DNA from: Lumnitzera littorea | Taxonomy: Eukaryota; Streptophyta; Magnoliopsida; Myrtales; Combretaceae | Length of the DNA stretch: 64,000 nt | Direction of reading: 5' to 3' | Assembly: GCA_024138015.1 (NCBI GenBank) | Contig: JAMXBB010000003.1 | Location: forward strand, 36,383,832 to 36,447,831 | Part shown: piece by piece, positions 21,149-31,933 of the stretch | How positions within the stretch are numbered: position 1 is the first letter of the stretch | Layout: every line of letters starts with the position of its first letter | Notes under the pieces: generated by a model | Told to the model about the DNA's origin: nothing | Database searches by the model: none | What the model saw: the letters and a program-made list of their open reading frames with translations, nothing else | Position numbers and translations under genes: made by a program

Positions 21149-21178
21149 ATGGCTGCCAAAAATATCAAGAACAGCAAG
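21149..21178 (+). other. Candidate coding leader exon in LTR
   Basis: ATG GCT GCC begins ten codons that end AAG just before a GT (21179). The GC-rich context stands out in AT-rich DNA. The solo LTR at 55818 has ATG GCG GCC at the same relative place followed by GTAAGC (56606). The donor here (GTTAAA) is weak. A phase-0 donor here fits a phase-0 acceptor at 23928. Confidence 0.35.
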
Positions 21179-23737
21179 GTTAAATTTCTGTCATGTTTTT
21201 CAATAATTTTTAAAAATTAGTAAATCCAATCAGAAAATTATGAAAAAAATTGTACTTAGGTTATTTTAAACATGCTTTCATGTAATATTTTTATTTTTGA
21301 AAAATTCGTAATATTTAATATACTTTATTAAGAAATCTACTGTTAACTCGAATCTATATTTGTAAAATAAATGTACTAAATGATATTGTTTTTAGCTGAA
21401 AATTTTTGTGAAGGATGTGTATGTTATATAGATAATTGCTATGTAGGCTGAATTTTGATTTGAATATTTTTAATACTTATTGCATTTTTAAGCCTGAAAA
21501 TAGCTCAAAAATAGTTTGAAATTATGAATTTAATAGAAAAATTATGAAATTAATTGATGAAATGGACATGTACTGATATATAATAAATAATAACAGTATT
21601 GAGTCAGATTGAAATTAATTTAGTGCTAAAAGAATCATAATTAGGTAATTTATGATAATTTATAGGTAAAATCATCAATACGAATATGTAAGTAATAGGT
21701 TGGAAACTTGAAACCAAGTAATAACTGAATCTCCTATATTTCTAGGAGTCTATAGAAATTTTCGAGGAATTATTTGGTGACCCGAACTAATTATTACAAA
21801 TTTACTAAGTAAAATAGCTTAATTTACAAGTCGAGGTGTATTTGTACTATTAATAAGCTAAAATAAATTAAATAGTTAAATAAAAAATATATATATAGGA
21901 TCGTTGATCAAATTAGATTAAATGGATATTTTTATTATATTTATTAATATTTTTTGATTGGGATATACTTTAGGTATATTAGAATTGGATAATATTTATA
22001 TTGTAACAATATATGAACAAATTGGATAAAATACAATTTAATAACATAAATTACGTATAATACGATCATATTTATATAATTATGTATACCTGTATTAAAA
22101 ACTCAAACTCTCCGTTAAAAGTCGTTTCTAGAAATATGACTCGTAAAACGTGTCGTTAGGTTTATACGAACCCAATGACACTAATTTTATTAAAATCGGA
22201 CAATTTTATGTAATTTAACCTATAACTTTATCATATTCAAGAATGTACATATTTCGGTAACCTTATTGGAATTAAAACGTGAATTAATAAATTAAAAATA
22301 CGTTTCAATACGATCGAGACGGCATATAATACGTAATAGTATATATGATGTACAGTATCAACAATTAATAACTTAATTTGATATATAGTGATAACATGAT
22401 TGTATATTATGGAAATAATATATATATATATGTATGTATATAACTATTAGAGATTAAACCCTAATGTTTTCGTAATTATTACGAAAACTGAATTTGGATC
22501 TTTTGTATAATTAGGACCTTCCAATATAAATCCAATATAAAGACGGTTGACAATTCGAGTCAGCAATAGCGAACGTCTAAACAAGTAAGTTGGGATTGTG
22601 GCTTCACCGCTTGTTTGGATACTATTTAAAGTATCCGGAGACCCAAGAGTACTTCTAGTTGTATTTGTAGTTAAATGATTATGCACATGCTGTGTGTGTG
22701 AATGATACCCGGTTGTGATAGGAGTTCAACTTCTTGGTGTGCTGTTCTGCATCTTTGAATGGATACTGTATTGTGTGAACTTATTGGTCACTCCTATTTA
22801 AAACTAACATTTATTTAACTAAAATGAAACTGGACATGCATAACACTCGTTAGGGGAAACGTTTAAGAGTGTTAGGCCAAATACTGACTTCCTTCAATGA
22901 AGATAGCTGAAATGGTCCTTTCCCCATCCTTAGTCAAATTAAGTGATAGGCGAGGAGGTCACGACAAGGTTAGGGATCGTGGTTTGAAGGCAGTTATAGG
23001 AGGAGGGTGTTCTCCATTGTATAATCCCGGGTTTGGTTTGACTTGAGTTGCGATGAAACTCCTCAATCCGGGTTGGAGCGGATGTAATTTCTCTAACCTC
23101 ACAGTGGACCGGATAACACTGTGCGATGTTTCATTTAAGTGATTGCATTGCATTTCATCATAATTATTAACCTTATTTGTGATTGTGCAATACTTTTTTT
23201 GACTCCATCCCACTTACTGAGTTAGCTGTGCTCACATCCCTACAAACTCTTTTACAGGTATTGAGTAAGGACAGGATGTTCAGGTACCACCGTTCCTAGG
23301 TTAGTGTGCTACTGTTTGGGAAAGTGAGAATCAAAGAATCAACTGAACCTGGGCTTTTAACTTTGTTTTTGAGTTTTGAGGAAACTAATTGAGAATTCCT
23401 TAGGAGCCCACTAGTTTCCTAACTTATTGTATATAGACTATAAAACTTGTGGTTTTTATAAACTCTGATTGTAAACTTTACCTTTGGACATAAAACGTTT
23501 TTATAAATACTGTTGTGGTACTAAGCAGTAGGTTGTATAGAACAGGTATTTTATAAAAGCTCTACTACAGGTTTGGTTATTAACAGGTGTCAGAATAGAT
23601 GTGTTAAGCTAGTTGAGTTATGCGTCTTGTGTGAACTGTATCAACGATAGTAGTTGTAAGGTCAGCTTTTATCTTAGATTAGTTTATACGGTGGGATTGT
23701 TATGACTCTTCCTATTCGGGGCATGACAGTTATGAGT

Positions 23738-23754
23738 TTGTATCAGAGCATGGT
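23738..23754 (+). other. Primer binding site
   Basis: tttgTATCAGAGCATGGtt, about ten bases after the LTR end; matches the TGGTATCAGAGC initiator-Met tRNA site with one missing G. Confidence 0.75.
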
Positions 23755-23916
23755 TCTAAAAGAACCAAGCTTTGAAGCGTCTAATTAAAATGAGTAGACA
23801 ATAAGGTCACTGCGAGTGGGTTTGATAATGAACTTAAAAGACTTAGATTATAAGATATATGTATAACATATATATATAAATATATATGTAAAACGGGATT
23901 ATGAACCGACTTTAAC

Positions 23917-24663
23917 TTGTTATTTCAGATTCGAAAAACTGGTTTGTTACATGCATGGTGGAATTTTAAATGGGAAGAGGATGAAACTCCTATTGAATAT
24001 AACATTCGGATGCAGAATCTGTTGTTAGATTTGGTTGACTGGAAGTTGTTTTATATTGTTGATGAAATTCTTGAAAATTATAAGCGTAGAATGTCCTATA
24101 GCATGCAAGATGATTGAAGGATAATGAGGGATGAGTTAGGGCCTGCGTATAATGAGTATATTGCTATGGTTGCTTATGAGAAGAAATATTTTCGAGAAAA
24201 TGGAGTTTTATCTATAAGAATTCCTATACTGTATTTTTCAACTCTAGTAGAGGCAGGTAGGGACTATCCCCCAAGTTTTGACTACATGCCCCCAGGTGTT
24301 CTACATATTCCTAAAAACTATCCTCCTGGTGTAGTCGACTGGTTTCCTAGATACCCCCTAAATGGAACTGAGGGTATAGAAGTACCACTGTAGCCTTATG
24401 AGCCTGAACCCCCTGTGATGCCACTTGATTATCCATCTCAAGAAGCTCAGCTAAATGTAGGAGTGAATAATGATAATAATGATGATCCTAAGGAAGAGTT
24501 GGAAGAAGAGGAAGCACAGGACAGTGGTAGTGAGATACACGAGGTAATAGTTATACTAGATACTCCTGTAGTGGTAAACGTTAGTTCAGGATTTGATGAA
24601 ACTGGCATGGAAGATTGGTTTCCCTTAGAAGATGTAGTAACTCCAGATAGTGGAAGTAACTGA
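23917..24663 (+). CDS. Extra ORF upstream of gag, unknown function
   Basis: A single frame of about 248 codons with two internal stops (24115 TGA, 24391 TAG), between PBS and gag. I do not recognise it. The first part is charged with aromatic residues (GLLHAWWNFKWEEDETP); the middle has a P/Y-rich block (RDYPPSFDYMPPGVLHIPKN, then YPPGVVDWFPRYP); the end is strongly acidic (PKEELEEEEAQDSGSE). It has no zinc knuckle, protease or RT motif and does not resemble gag. There is no ATG at its start: the frame opens across tgttatttcag, a 3' splice-like site ending at 23928. The frame being nearly open in an otherwise decayed element suggests real coding content. Some other gypsy elements carry accessory ORFs, but usually after pol. 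Confidence 0.5.
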
Positions 24664-25233
24664 AAGTTAAGAAGTTGGTAGATAGATAAGTCTAGAGCTT
24701 TTGATATTACCTAACCTAGTAGTTTTATTTATCCAAGTTCCCTTAGCAATTTTGTTGTGTTTTTAACTTTTTGAATGTAACTAATGTATTTCTGGATGTT
24801 GCGGCTGCTAGATATGTAAATGATGTATATGGATAATCAGATCTGTAATTTGATGTTGTAAATAAAGTAATGTGATCTTTTGAATATAAAGTATCGATTA
24901 TCTTATGATTATTATAAAAATGCATGGCTTTACTAATTTGTATCTGTATGAGATATTACTATGAGAATGATATAATGCTATATGTAAAATGTGATGATGA
25001 GCTTTATATACAAGTGTAGGTGTGATATATAAATGTATTGCTGCTTAAACAAGAATGGAATACACGGGTCTTTTGTTAATTTAGATCCTTAATAAGGAAA
25101 CCTATAGTTAAGTATTGTTAATGCAGAGAGTAATTAATTTATATGTAAATATGAACTGTTTAAGCTAAATATTGACCTCAGGTACACATATTGTGAGTGC
25201 AGGATTGATAATTAGTAGACTGTGAATCTGAAT
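24664..25233. other. AT-rich spacer between extra ORF and gag
   Basis: No coding pattern seen. Could be an intron or untranslated leader of gag; nothing decides it. Confidence 0.35.
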
Positions 25234-26556
25234 ATGGCAGAGGAATCAAATAGAAAGGGAAATGGAAATAATCGACATGCAGCAGAAGTACCGCCTCCTA
25301 ACCTTCCTAATCCACCAGAACCACCTAGAAATGATATATCACTTGCTCTGAACATGATGGACCAACTCAATTTGGACAAATGTTGGCTAATATGAACACT
25401 ATGATCCAACAGCAAGGAGCTATAATCCAACATTTGATCATAGGAGGAAATATGATGAACTAAAGGCCAGTAGAAGCTGAACCTAGAGTAATTCGACCTC
25501 AAGATACAAGTCGACTTCCTGAGTTTATAAAATCAAATTGGTATTTCGAAGGTGAAATGGGTAGGCTTACTTTAGCTGATGATTGGTTAGCTTAGATTGA
25601 GCGTAGTTTTGAGGCATATAGGATTCCTGAGAATCAAAAAGTCTCTTATGGTACTTTCTTCCTAAAGATGGGAGCACGAGTTTGGTGGGACTCGACAGTA
25701 AGAACAATGCCAGGCCCCATTACATGGTAAGCATTTCGGGAAGCATTCAAGAGTCAATATTTCTCTATTAGTATGCAAAATCAAATGACTCGATAGTTAA
25801 TGGAAATAAAGAAAGGGCCTATCAGTGTAGCACAATATGAGAATGAGTTTAACAGATTGTTGCAATATGTGCTTGAATCGTACAGGGATAATGAGGTGCT
25901 AAAGAAGGATCTTTTTCTTAATGGATTTGATGTTATAATGCGATGCAAGTTGATGGACTATGGATTCACCACTTATCATCAAATTGTAGATAAGGCGCGT
26001 GAACTGGAGAATAATCGACTGGCCATGTAAGGTGAATGGAGTAAGAAACCGAGAAGGGTTAATTAATACAGGCATGTTTTCAAGAGAACATTTCCAAGTG
26101 CAAATAATAACTCAAACCAAAGAGGGAAGAAGTTAGCTGCTGTAACTAGTGGCCCTGCTTCAAATAGGACTGGATTTAGTTTTTATGATGAATCTAGAAA
26201 CGTGAAATGTTGGAAATGTGGAGCTCAACATTTCTCGAGGCAATGTGTTCAGCTAAAAGGCAAGTGTTATCTGTGTGGTGATCTAAATCATATATCAAGG
26301 GAGTGTCCAAAGATGAAAGCGGTAAAATGATTTAAGTGTGGAATGAAAGGACATTTCTCTAGATATTGTAGTCAAACCAGACAAAAGAAATCTGGAGGAG
26401 TAGAGACAACTACTATCCCAGCACGGGTGTTTGCAATTGAGGGGACAGAAGAAGATATCGAGGACTTTGATGAATGGATGGAAGAGTACTTTTATGATGG
26501 TTTGGATGATGAAATGGAGATTAATGGAGTTGACCAAGGTTTAGTAACAGGTATGT
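25234..26556 (+). pseudogene. Gypsy gag
   Basis: ATG at 25234 opens an MAEESNRKGN start with a proline-rich N-terminus (PPPNLPNPPEPP). After frameshifts, 25520-26030 reads FEGEMGRLTLADDWLA, KVSYGTFFLKMGARVWWDS, MEIKKGPISVAQYENEFNRL and QIVDKARELEN, a Retrotrans_gag domain. Three zinc knuckles follow at about 26210-26375: CWKCGAQHFSRQC, CYLCGDLNHISREC and a third (KCGMKGHFSRYC) whose first Cys codon has become TGA. The acidic tail GTEEDIEDFDEWMEE ends at 26556. Gag packages element RNA. Stops and shifts disable it. Confidence 0.8.
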
Positions 26557-26659
26557 AAAACTAACTTGTAATTTCTACTTATTTATGATTTGATTGTGTA
26601 TATATCTGTAGATGGTGTTAAAAAACTATGGAAAGATATGATTTGAGTATAGTACTTAA

Positions 26660-27300
26660 GAGATAGATAATTATAACACTCGTAATTATTTCAGGAAATG
26701 TACTTATAAATGGACGAACTGCATATACGTTGTTTGATACTGGAGCATCACATTCATTTAGTAGTCGGGAGTTTGTATTGAGAAATGGAATTAAGACAAG
26801 TGAAGTCAAATTCACATATAGGATAAGAACACCTACGGGAGAACAAGTGTTAACTCGAGAAATAATAGATAATGAACAATTGCAAATCTAAGGACAAGAA
26901 TTCCCAATATAACTCATAGTATTACCAATTAAGGGATATGATATCATTGTGGGAATAAATTGGTTGTCCAAGCAGAGAGCGAAAGTGGATTGTCAAAATA
27001 AAAACATAATCTTATATGAAGGTAAGATCATATTTCAAGGAAAAACAGGTGAACGAAGTCTAAGATTATCGGTGATAGAAGTAAGTAAAGTTACTGAGGA
27101 ATGGCAATTATGTTGGATATTTGCCATTGAAGGAGAAAGGGAAAATCTAAAAATATCGGAAATACCGGTAGTAAATGAGTTTTTTGATATTTTTCTAAAA
27201 GAATTACCTAGATTAGTACCACAGCAAGAGTTAGATTTTTCTATAGAATTGGTGCCAGGAACTGAACCAATATCAAAAGCTCCATACTGAATGTCACCGA
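26660..27300 (+). pseudogene. Gypsy aspartic protease and RT N-terminus linker
   Basis: Reads VLINGRTAYTLFDTGASHSF at 26700-26757 with the intact protease active site D-T-G-A, then GYDIIVGINWLSKQRAKVDC (flap/end segment, about 26935-26994). The linker EIPVVNEFFDIFLKELPRL leads to PQQELDFSIELVPGTEPISK, the usual entry to gypsy RT. Two stops lie before the flap segment. Confidence 0.8.
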
Positions 27301-27425
27301 TAGAACTTTAAGAATTAAAGAAGCAACTTCAAGAGCTATTGGACAAAGGATTTGTACAACCCAGTGTATCTCCTTGGGGAGTGCCAGTGTTGTTAATGAA
27401 AAAGAAAGATGGAACCATGAATAAA
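27300..27425 (+). pseudogene. Gypsy reverse transcriptase, first ~40 residues only
   Basis: Reads ELKKQLQELLDKGFVQPSVS, then PWGVPVLLMKKKDGTM, and stops matching at about 27420, where RLCIDYRxLN is expected next. The rest of pol is absent, so the element is truncated or deleted here. Confidence 0.8.
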
Positions 27426-27720
27426 TGTTAAATGACCTTCTTTTAGGAACTCCAATAATAAATTGAGAGGTTCCTAAATAGAAGGGATTCTTGTAAAGCT
27501 AATTTGATAATTTAATAACACCGTTGGAATTTCTTAACATTATGATGGTATAAAAGTAAAATATTAGAGCCTTTTCTTTAGGCAAATTCTATTGGAAATT
27601 CTCATGCTAGGAATTAACATAATGATGACTGTTGATTTAGGAAGCCAATCCTTCAATTAGCATTTCACAAGTTATTTGATGATTCTTGGCTAAAATTTAA
27701 AGTTAGTAATAATATTTTGT
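27426..27720. other. Junction segment of unknown origin
   Basis: AT-rich; no similarity recognised to either neighbouring element. Probably the product of deletion or of another insertion. Confidence 0.4.
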
Positions 27721-28960
27721 GTCACACCCTAAAGAGGTAAAGTCACAATAGCCCCACCAAGTGAACTATTCTAAGATAAAAACTGACCTCATAACTGCAA
27801 TTGTAGACTTAGTTCACACAAGGTAAACTCAACTCAACTCAACTACATTAAAGCTTCCAATTCTATAACTTCCTATTATAAGCTTACGGTGTAATCTTTA
27901 AGAATGATTGTAGAAGAACGAATTTTCAATAAATTCTTTCCAAAAGAATTGAGTTTTTGCTGGTAGTACTTAGTAAAATATTTCAAAGTTGATGAGTATT
28001 ACGAAATTATATTTGCATAGTAATAAATAACAAGTCCAAGATGAAAAGTTTAAAATTCTACAGTTTATAAATCCAAAATGCATATCAATAATGGAAAACT
28101 AGAGGACCATTTGGGGGGACCCTAGTAGTTTTCCTAAAGGTTAATGAAAGTAATATTCAAAACAGAAGTTTAGCTAGTTCTTCCTGATCCTCACTCCTTG
28201 ACCTTGTTTTCTAAACTTTTGAAATTAGGTGGTGAGCTTGTAAATCTACCTAACACTTGCAAAACAACTATAGGGAAATTAGTGATAATTTGCTCAATAA
28301 GTGGGACGAAAACAGACATATGTATTTAGTACGTCATAAGTAAAGTTTTTAATCAAGTTAGTTGAATGCAATGCATGTGCAAACAAATGTCATTGTACGG
28401 CGTTATCTGATCCGCATCGAGATTAGAGAAATTGCTTCTTCTTTAATTCGAGTTAAGGGGTTTGATGTTGCACACTTGCAAATCGGAACCAAACCGGGAC
28501 TTGTATAATGGAGAATACCCTCCACTTAAAACTACCTTCGAACTATGACCCCTAACCTTATCCCAACCCCCTCTCTTATCATTTAGTTCGAATAAGAGTG
28601 AAGAAATGACTATTTCAATTATCCTCATCGAAGGGTTCCATATTTAGCCTAAGAATCCTAACCGTTACCACGAGTGGGTTGCAATGAATGACAGGTTAAA
28701 AGTTAAGCCGAGTTTATGTTAGTTCACTTTTGGGATGATCAACCAATTCAAACAATCCAAATAAAATAGTATACACAAAACAACCATAACAAGGAGCTTA
28801 GCTCCCATAGCATCAGCAAAGCAAGACTCAAGCACATGCACGACATATGTACAACTAACTAAATTACAACCACAAGCCAAAGACATACCTAAGCCTCCAC
28901 GTATTGCAAATTAGTACTCTAAAGTGCTAGTAGAGTATTGATCCTACTTACATGATACTG
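27721..28960 (-). repeat. Inverted relative of the long gypsy LTR
   Basis: On the + strand it begins TGTCACACCCTAAAGAG and continues with ctaagataaaa(a/g)ctgacct and agttcacacaag, which is the reverse complement of the LTR end at 23600-23728 with substitutions. Further blocks match in order: ataatggagaataccct-like sequence at 28505 (inverse of 23000-23030) and agcacatgcac near 28831 (inverse of 22680). It is therefore an LTR of a related element inserted in the opposite direction; no PBS lies outside its left edge, so it is a solo or 3' LTR. The outer (right) end is uncertain and may reach about 29265. Confidence 0.65.
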
Positions 28961-29271
28961 CTTACTCAATGAATAAGCTACTTTAGACTCCTCATTGATT
29001 TAGGAATCCTATACATCCAATACCTATGTTCAATTTTCATGAGATATATGAAAATGATAGAGACTTATTTATCATATCAAATTATATCTCACATTGTCAT
29101 CATCATGATATATTATATAAGTAAAACGATATACATATATTTCAGTAGAGTTTATTGAATTATATTACCGTTGAATGCTTGTAAATATATTTCCTTCACT
29201 TATGAAATGGGAGACGTGCATATATTTTATATAGTTATAGTGTAATGTATAAAGCATCCCTTTTTGTAATA

Positions 29272-29686
29272 AAGGGAAAGTACAAAAAAGTCCTTAATGT
29301 TTTATATTTTTACAAATCAATTATTAACCTTTCATTTATTCCATTTTAGTCTTTAACCTTTTTCATTTAGTCTAAATAAGTCTTTCTGTTAACTCTGTTA
29401 AATTCTCCGTTACTGTGTATACGTATTAGTATATAATTGGTCCATGTAAGTATAAAAAAGTTTATAACATTTACCTGTATATACGAATTAGTCCTTAACG
29501 TTTACCTGTATATTTTCATTTAGTTCATTTTTGTCCTCAACATGTGTATACATAATGGAAAAACTAACGGAAGGATTTTTTTGTAAATTTATTAAAACGT
29601 TGAGGACTAAAATGGATTAAATGAAAGGTTAAGGATTGATTCGTATATACAGATAAATGTTAGAGACTTTTTTGTACTTATCCCTT
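29272..29686. mobile_element. Foldback MITE with long inverted repeats
   Basis: Left end aagggaaagtacaaaaaagt and the reverse complement of the right end aagggataagtacaaaaaagt match almost fully, and the match continues inward for well over 100 bases (ttaacctttcattta, ccattttagt). No coding capacity. The RNA of one strand would form a long hairpin. Flanks are AT-rich (taataa on both sides), so the target duplication and superfamily cannot be fixed. Confidence 0.75.
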
Positions 29687-29699
29687 ATAATAATGATAA

Positions 29700-31902
29700 T
29701 ATGTGATTAATTACACACACATATGCAAATATATAAACACATATATACATAGTCTATATCATTTATAAGGTACTTTATCTTTAATATTGTAGTATCCTTA
29801 CGAAGAAATACATATATGTATTGTAGTTATATATTTGATTCACAAGTATAATTGACACGTGTGCTTTATAAAGTCATTGCAAGTCTAGTAACTTATAAAA
29901 CAACTATAGAATTGCATTTTTATATTTGTTATATAATTAATAGATATATATATGCTAACATCTATTATATATGATTGGATTACTAATACCGTGGATTAGG
30001 TACTATTTATTGTATAAAAAATGTAAATAATTTATGAGATTATGTTTTGACTCCAAAATAATCCTCATAAGATGATATTTTCCATAGATGTTAGGGGTAA
30101 TTCATTATTATGGTATTTATCTAAAGTTTTGTCATATTGATGTCATTGAGAGCATAAACTACCACATTGACAAGTATGAATTTAGATTTTGCTCTTGTTA
30201 TTTTAGCTGTGTAAGATTGGTTTAAAAGGAAACTTAAAACAATAATAGATATAAATATGTTTATTAGAGAAATCTATTAACAATAGTGCTCAATTTGTAT
30301 GTGAAATTGAACCACAAGATTTTAATTTAGTAAGTAAGCTTGCGATGTCAAGATATTAAATTTTTTTCATGGCAAAAGTATTACCATATATATGCTATTG
30401 CAATTCATCACCATTAAATATAATCATTGACTGGCTTTACCAAAATTATATTTCTACCCATAATTTATGACAAATTACCAAGATAGTCTATTCCTTAAAT
30501 GCATTTATTATCAACTTATATACACATATCTTATTTGTTTTAAGTGTCTATTTTCATAACTCATTCTAATATTACACTTGGACTTGCATTTTAAGTGGTC
30601 CAATAAGCAATAGGCAAGTCATATGACCTTGTATTGATTTCATATATTAACTCCTTTCATTTTATATTTCATTATTGTTAGCTAATTAAGTCTAATGTGA
30701 AAATTCATGAATTCAATCAAGATTTGAAGCTGTACATATTTTTTGCAAAGCATCCCTATTATATAATAATATTTTGTCTAAATTTAATTGTAAGTCTTAT
30801 GTTTTAATATTATCTCTTGCATATATTTAATCGTTATTACAATACATTTGTACATAGATAAGTTACTTATTTATTATTTATAGCTACTTTCTTTATTTTG
30901 TGGGTTTACTATTTTATTATCATTGATTACATACGTCCTATAATATATCTCCAGTGGTCATTAATAGGTGTTATCTCTTTTAACGCATCACATGTTACTA
31001 GTGTATTTACTATCCCTAAGTATCAAGCAATAAGATGAAAAAAATGACTTATGAAGTCTAAGTTCAATCTCATGTATGACTTCCAATAAATATATATATA
31101 TATATATGTATATTTCCTATACTCTAGATACAAAACAAAAGAGGTACATATAATTAAAACAATGAGATTACTTGGAATTGACGTATATTGAAATCCCAAA
31201 GATTGTAAACTTCTTAATTTTAGTTATCTTCTCCTTCTTTCTTAGTATACGTCTCTTGGAATTGTCAATTATTCATAATTCCCTCACGTTTACTTTATTA
31301 GATGTAGATTATTTATGCAATAAAACTAATAATATATACTATGTGTTTAATTATATTTATCCTAATTTTGTCGCTTGAAGAATCTCGTTATATTTGGTGT
31401 TAAGTACGGTTTATAGCATAGACTAGTAGTGGAATATGGTTGAGAAAGATCAATTCTATAGCGGTTCCAACTTCTTATTGATAAGCCTATAATTTTATAT
31501 ATTTAAATGAGTATTTCTCCAATATCAACAACACCTATTCTTATCTATATGCATACACTTGTAATAATTCCTTAACGTGTATGGATTATTGTCAGTACTT
31601 TATTATTTGCTATGTTAACTATGTTAAATGTCATGAGACTCATGATTTAATATTAGTAAAAGTTCAACAATATATTACAAAAATAGTAGGATATTATATT
31701 ATATATCTAATCTCAATTCTTTATCTTTAGTAGAATTAAGATCTAACTAGACAAACTTCACCCCTTTTTATTCTCTCTCTCTCTCTCTTTGTTTTTTTTA
31801 ATGATATTGGTTGCATTGTAGCTCATTTTTAAGATCCAACTTTACATAGTTATTTCTTCTAACTTAGGGTATCATATTACTAATTAGTACTATTCAAAGT
31901 TA

Positions 31903-31933
<31 letters not shown>

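Larger units (their letters stand above)
20182..23728 (+). repeat. Long 5' LTR (3547 bp)
   Basis: Starts TGTAAGCTCTC inside LINE RNase H and ends GGGGCATGACA, followed by the PBS. Layout matches the solo LTR at 55818-59177: AT-rich start, TATA box near 20937-20943, a GC-rich leader (about 21050-21180) with an ATG, a long AT-rich middle, then a conserved end region. Its 3' third (about 22680-23728) is related in inverted orientation to 27721-28960. Confidence 0.75.
20182..27425 (+). mobile_element. Ty3/gypsy element with 3.5-kb LTR (Tekay/Del-like), 3' truncated
   Basis: One long LTR (20182-23728), a Met-tRNA type PBS, an extra ORF, gag, protease and the first part of RT, then an abrupt end near 27425. 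Very long LTRs are typical of plant Tekay/Del chromoviruses, but RT-RNase H-integrase-chromodomain are missing, so the lineage is inference. It inserted into the LINE RNase H. No direct-orientation 3' LTR is in the window. Confidence 0.75.

Noticed and set aside
23239..23262. Second splice-acceptor-like site (ctcttttacag) inside the long LTR end
   Set aside because: Plausible sequence, but it leads into no open frame; the acceptor at 23928 fits better.
27721..28960. Considered as the 3' LTR of the 20182 gypsy element
   Set aside because: It is in the opposite orientation and clearly diverged, so it belongs to another insertion.
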